In this document: positions 40,675 to 48,533 of the stretch, piece by piece
Layout: each line of letters opens with the position of its first letter
Numbering within the stretch: position 1 is the first letter of the stretch
Assembly (NCBI RefSeq): GCF_000020785.1
Contig: NC_011126.1
Coordinates: forward strand, 868,001 to 932,000
Source: Hydrogenobaculum sp. Y04AAS1
GTDB lineage: Bacteria > Aquificota > Aquificia > Aquificales > Aquificaceae
Direction of reading: 5' to 3'
Length of the DNA stretch: 64,000 nt
Position numbers and translations under genes: made by a program
The notes under the pieces: model-generated
Databases searched by the model: none
What the model was told of the DNA's origin: nothing
What the model saw: only the letters and a program-made list of their open reading frames with translations

Positions 40675-41786
40675 AAAGCTTTTACTGTATTTATATACTC
40701 TTCTAGCACATCTTTAGAGGTATTCGTAATAATAGAGGCGGCTTGTATTACAGAAAAAGTGGATATAGCATCTATTTGACCCATATGGGATACTCTAAAA
40801 ATCTTACCCTTTAACTTATCTTGTCCCCCTGCTGTTCTTATACCAAGTTTTAAAAGCTCTTTTCTAAAGGCTTCCGCATCCATATTGGGTGTTTCTATGG
40901 CGCTTACAGATATAGAAGGATTTTTGCTAAAAGCCTTAAAACCCATCTTTTCAAAGGCTTTTATTGTGGCTTTTGATATGGCTGTGGTTTTCTTTTCTAT
41001 GTTTTTTATCCCTTCATTTAAGATCATTTCCAAAGATTTTTTTAGACCAAGTATAATTGGTATAGCTGGTGTATAAGCGGTTTGACCTTCTATTTGCTTT
41101 TTTAGTTCCTTTGAGATGTTAAAATAATATCCTTTAGGACTCAATCTTTTACTAGCTTTTTCAGAAAACCAGAGCATAGAAAGACCTGGTGGAAGCATAA
41201 AAGATTTTTGGGAACCACCTACTATTATATCTATACCGTCTTCTTCTGGTTTTATATCGTAAGTACCAAGAGCTGTTATAGCATCAGCCACCAAAAGAAT
41301 ATCTGAATCTTTCAAAAGATTACCTATAAATTTAGGATCATGGTATGTGGCTGTAGAGGTCTCAGAAATTTGGATAAAAACTCCTTTTACATTTTCTTTT
41401 TCAATGATATTTTTAAGTGCATCTTTATCGTAAGTCTCTCCCCATTCTACCTTAAAATCTACCACATCAAGACCATAGGTTTTACAAAGCTCTAGCCATC
41501 TTTCGGCAAATTTACCACCGTTTAAAACAAGTACTTTATCCCCTTGATTGAAGAAGTTTATAACTGCAGCTTCCATCGCTCCAGTACCAGAGCTCGCAAA
41601 AAATACAAAATTATCGCTTTCGCTCGAAATAAGCTTTTTAAAAAGGGTTCTTGTATCTATAAGCGCTTGTTTAAACTCTGGGGTTCTATGGTGTATTATC
41701 TGGGCTCCCAAAATAGCCCTTATTTCCTCTGGTATCTCTACAGGACCTGGTGTGAAAAGCTTTTCGTTGGATTTATAGCAATTCAT
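40662..41786 (-). CDS. Class V aminotransferase, likely phosphoserine or serine-type
   Basis: The 374-aa PLP enzyme matches the alanine-glyoxylate/serine-pyruvate aminotransferase group: FTPGPVEIPEEI at the start, SGTGAMEAAVINFF, and the PLP lysine in VGGSQKSFMLPPGLSML. Known relatives use serine, alanine or phosphoserine. Placed directly before the iPSP-like phosphatase, it could transaminate 3-phosphohydroxypyruvate to phosphoserine; that step is inferred. It overlaps ndk by 4 nt. Confidence 0.82.
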   Translation of the reverse strand: MNCYKSNEKLFTPGPVEIPEEIRAILGAQIIHHRTPEFKQALIDTRTLFKKLISSESDNFVFFASSGTGAMEAAVINFFNQGDKVLVLNGGKFAERWLELCKTYGLDVVDFKVEWGETYDKDALKNIIEKENVKGVFIQISETSTATYHDPKFIGNLLKDSDILLVADAITALGTYDIKPEEDGIDIIVGGSQKSFMLPPGLSMLWFSEKASKRLSPKGYYFNISKELKKQIEGQTAYTPAIPIILGLKKSLEMILNEGIKNIEKKTTAISKATIKAFEKMGFKAFSKNPSISVSAIETPNMDAEAFRKELLKLGIRTAGGQDKLKGKIFRVSHMGQIDAISTFSVIQAASIITNTSKDVLEEYINTVKALCVN

Positions 41787-42208
41787 GAGTATATCTCTAA
41801 AGATGAAAATATGTAAGGGATCTCGTAAGAGGCTGATTCTTTGGAATCAGAGGCATGTATAGCATTCTTTCCTTTATCTGTACCAAAAAGGGCTCTTATG
41901 GAATTTGGAGCTATCTTCCTTGCCTCTTCGCTATCGGTGGGCCCTATTAGCTCTCTTACCTTTGATATGGCGTTTTCACCCTCTAAAACCATTGCCACCA
42001 CAGGACCAGAGCACATAAACTCTACAAGCTCACCAAAAAACCCTCTTTCTCTATGTACATAGTAAAAGCCTTCTGCTTTTTCTTTAGTAAATTTAAACAT
42101 TTTGAGCGCCAAAAGCCTAAGACCATTTTTAGAAAGTATATCAATGATGGCTCCGGTGGCCCCTTTCTCAAAAGCATCTGGTTTTACTATCACAAGCGTC
42201 CTTTCCAT
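41783..42208 (-). CDS. ndk: Nucleoside diphosphate kinase
   Basis: The 141-aa protein has the Ndk fold motifs ERTLVIVKPDAFEKG and the phosphorylated His118 in GKNAIHASDS. It transfers phosphate between nucleoside di- and triphosphates. An extended -10 promoter (42245-42253) and AAAGGGG precede it. It heads the longest operon in the window (ndk to radA, eight genes, almost no gaps). Confidence 0.95.
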   Translation of the reverse strand: MERTLVIVKPDAFEKGATGAIIDILSKNGLRLLALKMFKFTKEKAEGFYYVHRERGFFGELVEFMCSGPVVAMVLEGENAISKVRELIGPTDSEEARKIAPNSIRALFGTDKGKNAIHASDSKESASYEIPYIFSSLEIYS

Positions 42209-42244
42209 GCAATTTACCCCTTTTAAAGCTTTTAATAAATAGAT

Positions 42245-42253
42245 ATTATACCA
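42245..42253 (-). promoter_or_regulatory. Extended -10 promoter of the ndk-radA operon
   Basis: TGG-TATAAT on the minus strand, 36 nt before the ndk ATG. The leader includes AAAGCTTTTA and AAAGGGG. Confidence 0.6.
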
Positions 42254-42298
42254 TAGCTTAAACTCTCAAGCGATAGATTGATTCTAAATAATTAAAAT

Positions 42299-42940
42299 TT
42301 ATACGGTAAAGATAACATTTTTGTTTAAACATGCGTTTCTAAGTATACACTCATCACAGTTTGGAGTTTTTTGGCAGTATCTTTTAGCATGCTCTACGAT
42401 AAGTGCGTGGTATTCTTTGTATATATCTATATCCTTTGGAATATTAGAAGTTATAAAATCTGCGTATTCATCGTATTCTTTAAAGGTAAGTCCAAACAAC
42501 CTTTTTATAATCCTTTTTGTATACATATCTATCACAAAATAAGGTTTGTTGTAAGCGTATAGAAGTATCGAGTCGGCGGTTTCTTTCCCTATACCTTTAA
42601 TGTTTAAAAGGATTTCTCTTGTGAGCTCGAACTCTATATTTGATACATCTTTTAGTATATTAGCTTTTCTTTGGAAAAAGCCAGATGGTCTTATTAGTTC
42701 TTTTAAAAGCTCTATATCTACATGTTTTATAGCTTTTAGGCTTAAAAGTTTATAATTTTTTAGGTTTTCTAAAGCCTTTTCTACGTTTTTCCAGTTTGTG
42801 TTTTGGGTAAGTATTGCTCCTATTATAATCTCATCTTTTGGATCTGTGTTATAGGTCTTATGATAATCGATATCTACTGGCCACCAGTTTTGATAGCCAT
42901 AACTATCAAGAAAAATGTTATAAAGCTCCAGCAGATTCAT
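42299..42940 (-). CDS. HhH-GPD DNA glycosylase (MagIII-like) with Fe-S loop
   Basis: The 213-aa protein has the helix-hairpin-helix (NIKGIGKETADSILLYAYNKP) and the catalytic aspartate (FVIDMYTKRI). A terminal C-x6-C-x2-C-x5-C iron-sulfur loop lies in the last 20 or so residues (YCQKTPNCDECILRNAC). Endonuclease III has a lysine after G-x-G-R-K; here it is G-K-E, as in H. pylori MagIII and other monofunctional glycosylases. The opening WWPVDI...ILTQNTNWKNV also fits MagIII. It probably removes alkylated purines without lyase activity. Confidence 0.82.
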   Translation of the reverse strand: MNLLELYNIFLDSYGYQNWWPVDIDYHKTYNTDPKDEIIIGAILTQNTNWKNVEKALENLKNYKLLSLKAIKHVDIELLKELIRPSGFFQRKANILKDVSNIEFELTREILLNIKGIGKETADSILLYAYNKPYFVIDMYTKRIIKRLFGLTFKEYDEYADFITSNIPKDIDIYKEYHALIVEHAKRYCQKTPNCDECILRNACLNKNVIFTV

Positions 42941-43200
42941 AGCCTCTTTTTTAGCTTTTCTACAAACACAAGGACTTTTGCGACAGCTTTGTAAAGCTCT
43001 GGCGGTATTTCTTCATAAATATCTAGGTTGTAAGCGGCAGATAGGAGTTTTTCATCTTGGATAACAGGTACTTGATGCTCTTTAGCAAATTCTATAATCT
43101 TTTGGGCTATATAACCTTTCCCTTTTGCCACAAGACGAGGGGCGTTGTCTTTTCCTCTTTCGTATTTTAAGGCTATAGCTTTTTTCTCTTTCTCATCCAT
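42937..43200 (-). CDS. FlhB C-terminal-domain-like small protein (YlqH-like)
   Basis: The 87-aa protein resembles the cytoplasmic domain of FlhB/YscU (AIALKYERGKDNAPRLVAKGKGYIAQKIIEFAKEHQVPVIQD...LDIYEEIPPELYKAVAKVLVFV). It lacks the membrane part and the N-P-T-H autocleavage motif, which here reads GKDN. Such orphan proteins pair with a FliK-like protein, as ylqG-ylqH do in Bacillus, and that partner is directly upstream with a 1-nt gap. A role in secretion substrate switching is inferred. Confidence 0.78.
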   Translation of the reverse strand: MDEKEKKAIALKYERGKDNAPRLVAKGKGYIAQKIIEFAKEHQVPVIQDEKLLSAAYNLDIYEEIPPELYKAVAKVLVFVEKLKKRL

Positions 43201-43201
43201 A

Positions 43202-44800
43202 CTATGTAAAAATATTTAAATTTGAATTTTGGGTTATGTTTCTTGCTACTTCTAAGTCAAAGTCTTGGGCTTTTAACATAAAAACTTCCAAAGCACTTAA
43301 ATTTAAACCTTCTTCTTTTAATACGTTATCAAGCTCGTCCTTAGAGGATTCCAAAAGCTTCGAAAGAGGTTCTATATCTGTGTAAAATTTTATAGAAATT
43401 TTTTTTGTATCGTTTTTTGGCATCTCTAAAATACTCCCTAAAAATCCGTCTTCCCAGTTTAGTTTTATAAAAGCTCTATAGGTGTTTTCTTCTTTCTTAA
43501 AAGCCCCAAAACCTTTTCTTGAACCCTCTTCAAAATTTATAAAAAATGCGTTGTTTTGTAGTATAAACTGCTGGGCTAAGTTAATATTGTATAGCATATT
43601 TGCATCTTCCTTAAGATGGTTGAGCTTAGTATCAAAGCTTACGTTGTTTTGCAAGTTGTTTAAGGCTTCTTTTATATGTTTTGAAAATTCCAACACCTTT
43701 ACGGGGTTTTGAGATATTTGGTTTAACACATCCTGTTTGATACTGTTTATATCTTTTAACACATCACCAATAATAGTTTTTAAAGCGTTGTCTTGTATAT
43801 TTGCCACAAGCTCCTTAGGGTCTTTTGCGTTTAAAATATCAAGAAAGAGCTCTGGGTTTGATTTTAAAAGTTCTTTGGCGCTTTGATTTTTTATGTTTAA
43901 AATGTCTTGGAGGCTTTTAAAAAAGATATCTTTTACATCGGAGGGCATATTTTTCAATACACTTGAAAGTTCCAATACAAAGTTTGGAAGGGATTTTGCA
44001 TTAAAAATAAAATTTTTTTCTATATTAGCTAATATACTTTGAGCTTTTGGTATATAGTTTAAAACATCTTTTGGAATGCCTTTAGGTTCTTGGGTCAGCA
44101 ATAAGCTGAGTATATCTTTTATATCCTCTGGTGAGCTTTGTGATTTAAAAAGCGCTTCCAAATCTGCTTTTGAAAAGTTGGCGTTTGATATATTTTCGAT
44201 GGCTACTTTCATATCTTCTTTTAGGTTTTTAAAAGCTTCTAGACTTTTTATATCTTTAGCGGTGTTTACTATGTCTTGAAGAAGCTTATATTTGTTATCT
44301 TGGATGAGAGTTGAAAGGTCTTTGGCTTTTAAAAGAAAATCTAAAAGCTTTTTTTCATAAAAAAGGCCGCTATTTTCAATATCGGTTTTAGAAAGGCTTT
44401 GAGAGAGGACCGAAGATTCGTAATCCATTGCTTTATTTAAAGCACCTATAGGAGATGAAGGAGATTTTACATCAGCTATCTTTAGAACAAGAGGATTTAT
44501 AGAGCTTATAACTAGTTTTAACATATCGTTTTTCTTTATATCAAGCGTAGTGGCGGCGTTTACTTCAATCTCTATACCATTGCTAAGCATTAGTTTATAG
44601 GCGTTTGGCTTCACATCTTCTACAGTGGCTTCTATAAAACCTTGTTTTGATAACTCATCACTCAAAGCTCCAAGAAGTGCTTGGGAAACGGTGGTTTTTA
44701 TAGCTATGGCAAGGTTTTCAGACTCTTTGGAAACCTCTAAGGGCTGTGAGTTTAAAATAGTCTCGTTTAAAGCTGTACCTTCAAGTCTTTTAATATCCAT
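43202..44800 (-). CDS. FliK-like hook-length-control-type protein
   Basis: The 532-aa protein is mostly helical, leucine/lysine-rich repeats (residues ~100-400). The compact C-terminal part (FINFEEGSRKGFGAFKKEENTYRAFIKLNWEDGFLGSILEMP...) resembles the FliK C-terminal domain. It starts within the 3' end of pdxA (11-nt overlap) and precedes the FlhB-like protein. The pair may be remnants or relatives of the type III export switch. Assignment is moderate because most of the protein is low complexity. Confidence 0.6.
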   Translation of the reverse strand: MDIKRLEGTALNETILNSQPLEVSKESENLAIAIKTTVSQALLGALSDELSKQGFIEATVEDVKPNAYKLMLSNGIEIEVNAATTLDIKKNDMLKLVISSINPLVLKIADVKSPSSPIGALNKAMDYESSVLSQSLSKTDIENSGLFYEKKLLDFLLKAKDLSTLIQDNKYKLLQDIVNTAKDIKSLEAFKNLKEDMKVAIENISNANFSKADLEALFKSQSSPEDIKDILSLLLTQEPKGIPKDVLNYIPKAQSILANIEKNFIFNAKSLPNFVLELSSVLKNMPSDVKDIFFKSLQDILNIKNQSAKELLKSNPELFLDILNAKDPKELVANIQDNALKTIIGDVLKDINSIKQDVLNQISQNPVKVLEFSKHIKEALNNLQNNVSFDTKLNHLKEDANMLYNINLAQQFILQNNAFFINFEEGSRKGFGAFKKEENTYRAFIKLNWEDGFLGSILEMPKNDTKKISIKFYTDIEPLSKLLESSKDELDNVLKEEGLNLSALEVFMLKAQDFDLEVARNITQNSNLNIFT

Positions 44801-45722
44801 AACGTTTTAAAAGCTCCAAAGAGTATCCGGCGCTATCTACCCTTGCTAAACCCTTGTAAGCTATATCGTAAGCGGTACCATGATCTGGTGATGTTCTTAA
44901 AAATGAAAGGCCTATAGTAACATTTGAGCCCTTATCAAAAGCTAACATCTTAAAAGGTATAAGGCCTTGATCATGATACATACAAAGAAATATATCATCT
45001 TTTTTTATGTCTATAAAAGCTGTATCCGGTGGGATTGGTCCTACAACATCCTCATCTCTTATGGCTGGTATTATAATCTTTGCCTCTTCATCACCTATAA
45101 GCCCGCCTTCTCCGGCGTGCGGGTTTAAGCCAAGCACCTTTATAGTTGGTATAAAACGAAAGTATTTTGGTATGTAATCTTTTATAAGTTTTATCTTTTG
45201 TTTTATGAGTTCTACATTTATTGCATTGGCTATATCTTTTAAAGGTATATGTATGGTAGCAAGCACCACTTTTATAGCATCGCTATACATCATCATGGCA
45301 AAATCTTTTTTGTTGTCTGCAAAAGCAAGATATTCCGTTTGACCGTTGAAGCTAAAACCAGAGGCTTTTGCAAAATACTTGTTTATGGGCATCGTTAAAA
45401 TACCATTTAGTTTTTTTGAAATAGCATCCGCTGTAGCTCTTGCAAGATAAGCTATAGCAAGCTTGCCAGAAGAAGGAGATGGCTCCAAAGCACCCTTTAG
45501 ACTAAGAGATATAAGATATATACCTTTATCTTTTACATCGTCTACGCTATTTACTTTCTCATAATAAAAATTCTGCCCCAAAACACTTGAAGCATGTTTT
45601 AAAATATACTCTTCTCCATATATTACGTATGCGTTTTCATCTTCCATGTCTTTTTGAAGCTTTAGTATAAGCTCAGGTCCTATACCCGCTGGATCGCCCA
45701 TCGTAATACCAAATATCTTCAT
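44790..45722 (-). CDS. pdxA: 4-hydroxythreonine-4-phosphate dehydrogenase
   Basis: The 310-aa protein begins KIFGITMGDPAGIGPELILK, the PdxA signature, and has the metal-binding histidines (NGQTEYLA region, GLNPHAGEGG, CMYHDQGLIPFK) and GLSFLRTSPDHGTAYDIA. It makes the aminoketone precursor of pyridoxal phosphate. It overlaps recO by 4 nt and the FliK-like gene by 11 nt. Confidence 0.94.
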   Translation of the reverse strand: MKIFGITMGDPAGIGPELILKLQKDMEDENAYVIYGEEYILKHASSVLGQNFYYEKVNSVDDVKDKGIYLISLSLKGALEPSPSSGKLAIAYLARATADAISKKLNGILTMPINKYFAKASGFSFNGQTEYLAFADNKKDFAMMMYSDAIKVVLATIHIPLKDIANAINVELIKQKIKLIKDYIPKYFRFIPTIKVLGLNPHAGEGGLIGDEEAKIIIPAIRDEDVVGPIPPDTAFIDIKKDDIFLCMYHDQGLIPFKMLAFDKGSNVTIGLSFLRTSPDHGTAYDIAYKGLARVDSAGYSLELLKRYGY

Positions 45723-46393
45723 CTATTTAAACCCCTAAAAAGTCTCATCATAAATTTAGTCCCTTCTTTGGTATCTGATATGCTCATTTTTACATCACCT
45801 ATATTTTCTAAATCGGTGTTTGATATGATTTTTAAAAGCTCTAAAACATGTTTTCTTACTTTCATAGAGTACTTTGACATCCCTATATCCCCATCCTGAA
45901 GGTTTATATACAGAAAATTTGGGCTTTTAGAAAAATCTTTATCCAAAAAGATAGGTCTAAAACCAAAATAGTCTGCTACATTTATTAAAAACCACAAAAC
46001 TGGAATATAAAAGTTTTTACCAAAATCATAACCCCAGAAAAACTCCAAAAGCTCATAAACATATTCATCGTAGAGTTTTATATCTTCTTTTATTGCTTTT
46101 GAAATATAGGAAAGCCCCATATAATTTTCATAAGAGTATAGATTTTTATTTCTCTTATAATCTATTATATCTACCAAATTTGCCAAATCTTTTGCAGATT
46201 CCCACCATATGTTTACTTTATCAAAAAGCTCCAGCTTACCAAAAAAGTTGGAATCTACGTATATGTCTCTTACATAAAGAGTGACAAGACCTCTTGATTT
46301 TAAATAAACTTGTACAATCTTTGTAAGAGCCTCGGTTTCCTCAGCCTCTAAAAGATAAAACCTGTTTAGTATATAGCCTTCTGATTTTAACAT
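45719..46393 (-). CDS. recO: RecO-like DNA repair protein
   Basis: The 224-aa protein starts MLKSEGYILNRFYLLEAEET...GLVTLYVRDIYVDSNFFGKLELFDKVNIWW, the layout of the RecO OB-fold domain, followed by an all-helical domain. The usual RecO zinc cysteines are not present. RecO loads RecA onto SSB-coated DNA. Its ATG directly follows the SDR stop. Similarity is by pattern only, so the call is tentative. Confidence 0.55.
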   Translation of the reverse strand: MLKSEGYILNRFYLLEAEETEALTKIVQVYLKSRGLVTLYVRDIYVDSNFFGKLELFDKVNIWWESAKDLANLVDIIDYKRNKNLYSYENYMGLSYISKAIKEDIKLYDEYVYELLEFFWGYDFGKNFYIPVLWFLINVADYFGFRPIFLDKDFSKSPNFLYINLQDGDIGMSKYSMKVRKHVLELLKIISNTDLENIGDVKMSISDTKEGTKFMMRLFRGLNR

Positions 46394-47128
46394 CTAACAT
46401 TTGTTTTTACCGAGTTTTTTCATCAAAGAAGATGGTACAAGTTTTAAGGCTTTTATTATAAACTCGTAAAAATAAGGTGTGTAAAGAACATCCTTTTTCT
46501 TTAGCATAGCATCGTATATATCTTTTGCCACAGTCTCTTTTTCTCCTGCTAAAAAGCTTGGGAAAGATATATCTTTGGTCATCTTAGTTTTTATAAATCC
46601 AGGTTTTACACTCATCACATGAATATTTTTTGAAGCCATGCAGTATCTCAAACCCTCAAGGTAAAAGCTAAAACCTGCCTTAGAAGAGCCATACAAAGAA
46701 TTTGATGGTCTTGCCCTATCTCCTGCCACCGAAGAAACACCTATAAGCATGCCGTGATGTTGTCTTAACAAATGTTTTATGGCAAAGTTTGCACTCATCA
46801 CACAAGAGGTATAGTTTACGTCTATAGTATTTAAAATCTCTTTTTTATCGTATGTATCTTTTGGCAAATATCCTTGGAATATCAATACCACATCTATGAT
46901 ATTTTGTGAAAATATCTCATCCATTATCTTTTCTAAACTGTCGTAATCCGTTAAATCACAAACATAAGTATTAGGCTTTTTCGAAGATAAAACATTTATA
47001 TGATTTGCAATCTCTTCTAACTTATCTTTATTCCTTGCTATCAAAAAAAGCTCAAAACCGTTTTTGGCAAACTCTTCTTCTGTAGCTATAGCCAAATCAG
47101 AACTTGCCCCAATAAAAAGCGCTTTCAT
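46394..47128 (-). CDS. Short-chain dehydrogenase/reductase
   Basis: The 244-aa protein has the Rossmann motif (LFIGASSDLAIATEEEF) and the catalytic S...Y-x3-K (GVSSVAGD...LYGSSKAGF). After the active site it has SVKPGFIKTKM, typical of classical SDRs. The C-terminal hydrophobic end (FIIKALKLVPSSLMKKLG) suggests membrane association, as in epimerase partners such as DprE2, but the substrate is unknown. A TGT-TAAAAT box lies 6 nt before its ATG and there is no ribosome site, so the transcript should be leaderless. Confidence 0.8.
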   Translation of the reverse strand: MKALFIGASSDLAIATEEEFAKNGFELFLIARNKDKLEEIANHINVLSSKKPNTYVCDLTDYDSLEKIMDEIFSQNIIDVVLIFQGYLPKDTYDKKEILNTIDVNYTSCVMSANFAIKHLLRQHHGMLIGVSSVAGDRARPSNSLYGSSKAGFSFYLEGLRYCMASKNIHVMSVKPGFIKTKMTKDISFPSFLAGEKETVAKDIYDAMLKKKDVLYTPYFYEFIIKALKLVPSSLMKKLGKNKC

Positions 47129-47134
47129 AATAGT

Positions 47135-47140
47135 ATTTTA
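47135..47140 (-). promoter_or_regulatory. -10 box for a leaderless SDR operon mRNA
   Basis: TGT-TAAAAT on the minus strand, ending 6 nt before the ATG at 47128. It faces the plus-strand promoter at 47153-47161. Confidence 0.55.
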
Positions 47141-47152
47141 ACATAGATAAGA

Positions 47153-47161
47153 TGTTATAAT
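47153..47161 (+). promoter_or_regulatory. Extended -10 promoter of the repeat leader and glycosyltransferase
   Basis: TGT-TATAAT on the plus strand. Transcription would start near 47168, about 5 nt before the first tandem repeat, so all three repeats would be in the 5' leader. Confidence 0.55.
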
Positions 47162-47172
47162 AAGAGAGTGAA

Positions 47173-47404
47173 AGAGTGATGAAATCGCATTTCGGGGCTA
47201 AAGAACAGACAAAGCCACTCAAGGAGATGTGAGAAATGCTAAAGCACACTAGAGCGATGAAATCGCATTTCGGGACTAAAGAACAAGCAATGAAACTTAG
47301 GAGAAGAAAGAAATGCTAAAGCACACTAGAGCGCTATCAGCGCATTTAGGAGCTAAAGAACAGACAAAGCCACTAAGGAGCTAAGAGAAATGCTAAAGCA
47401 CACT
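47173..47404 (+). repeat. Three tandem 77-78 bp units forming the glycosyltransferase leader
   Basis: Units are 47173-47250, 47251-47327 and 47328-47404. Each has a hairpin near its start, a GCTAAAGAACA-like block, a purine-rich ribosome-site-like stretch (AAGGAG, TAGGAG, AAGGAG) and ends AAATGCTAAAGCACACT. The third end is the real gene start (ATG 47390). Hairpin arms are GTGAT/ATCGC, GCGAT/ATCGC and GCGCT/AGCGC, so pairing is kept while sequence changes. Confidence 0.85.
47179..47384 (+). other. Three short upstream ORFs within the repeats
   Basis: Frames run 47179-47232 (17 aa, MKSHFGAKEQ...), 47236-47319 (27 aa, MLKHTRAMKSHFGTKEQ...) and 47313-47384 (23 aa, MLKHTRALSAHLGAKEQ...). The last two begin with the same MLKHT as the glycosyltransferase, each with a purine-rich site 7-10 nt before the ATG. 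Whether they are translated is unknown. Confidence 0.4.
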
Positions 47405-48495
47405 GTTTGTCTTTATGTACATAATTTAGGAAGAGCTTCGCAAAATGGTACGGCTATAACCATCATGTCTATAGATATAGCAAATGCACTCAAAAAATTG
47501 GGCCATGAGGTTTTCTTTGTATTAAATAAACCTATAGTAGAAGAAGATATAGATTTTAAAGTCTATCACCTTTACAAAGAAAACACGTTTTTAAACGGAG
47601 AATTGCCTTACGCCATCAGACTATCAAATATATTAAAAGCTGAAAAACCAGATATAGTGATGTCTTTTATGAAAGCCCAGACTATTGTACTATCTCTTTC
47701 AAAGCTTATAAACCCATCTAAAAATACTATTTATTTAGGAAGTATACACAACAACGACAATTATTATGCTTACGGGAAAAATGTATATATACCTTATAGA
47801 TATTTGATAAAGTTTTTATACGAAAGCTTAGATTACATCGTAGTACCATCAGAAGCTATTAAAGAAGATCTTCAAAAGACATTTTTTATAAAAGAAGATA
47901 AGTTTAAGACAAGGCCAAACTGTATAGACTTTGAAAAACTTGATAAACTATCGGAAGAACATTGCGATATAAAAGGAGATTTTATAAATATAGGTAGGTT
48001 GATAGACCAAAAAGGCCAAATCTATCTTATTGAGGCTTTTAAAAAAGTAAAAGATAGATTTAAAGATGCAAAGCTTGTCATAATAGGAGAAGGTAGTTTG
48101 AGAGATAAAATAGAAAACAAAATCAAAGAACTTGGGCTTGAAAACGATGTCATACTCACTGGATATCAAACAAACCCTTACAAATATCTTAAAAATTCAA
48201 AAATCTTTGTATTAAGTTCCATTTTTGAAGGTTTTGGTAATGTGATAATAGAGGCTATGCACTTTGGACTACCCGTTATATCTTACGAGTGCCCGGTGGA
48301 CCAAAAGAGATAATAAAAAATGAGTTCGGAGTTTTAGTGCCACCAAAAGACGTAGACGCTTTAGCAAATGCTATGATAGAAATGCTTGAGAATAAAGAAA
48401 AACAAAAACATTACTCTATTATGTCTAAGAAAAGAGTTTTGGATTACGATTGTAAAAGCTATGCAAAAACGTTGATATCTTTGAAAATGCTCTAA
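47390..48495 (+). pseudogene. GT4-type glycosyltransferase with a single-base frameshift
   Basis: The first frame (47390-48313) encodes a GT4 glycosyltransferase: an N-terminal acceptor domain, then FINIGRLIDQKGQIYLIEAF, LVIIGEGSLRDKIE and the E-x7-E nucleotide-sugar motif (EGFGNVIIEAMHFG). At PVISYEC the frame reads PVDQKR-stop. The conserved continuation PGGPKEIIKNEFGVLVP lies in the -1 frame from 48292 to 48495. Adding one C to CCC at 48292-48294 restores a roughly 368-aa enzyme. It would act on cell-surface sugars if repaired. The cause is a recent mutation, an assembly error or frameshifting. Confidence 0.85.
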
Positions 48496-48533
48496 CGTAT
48501 TATAATATTTACAATAATTTTTAGGGGGTGATT

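Noticed and set aside
47173-47404. Repeat block considered as a CRISPR array
   Set aside because: Units are contiguous 77-78 bp imperfect repeats without unique spacers, and no cas genes are nearby.
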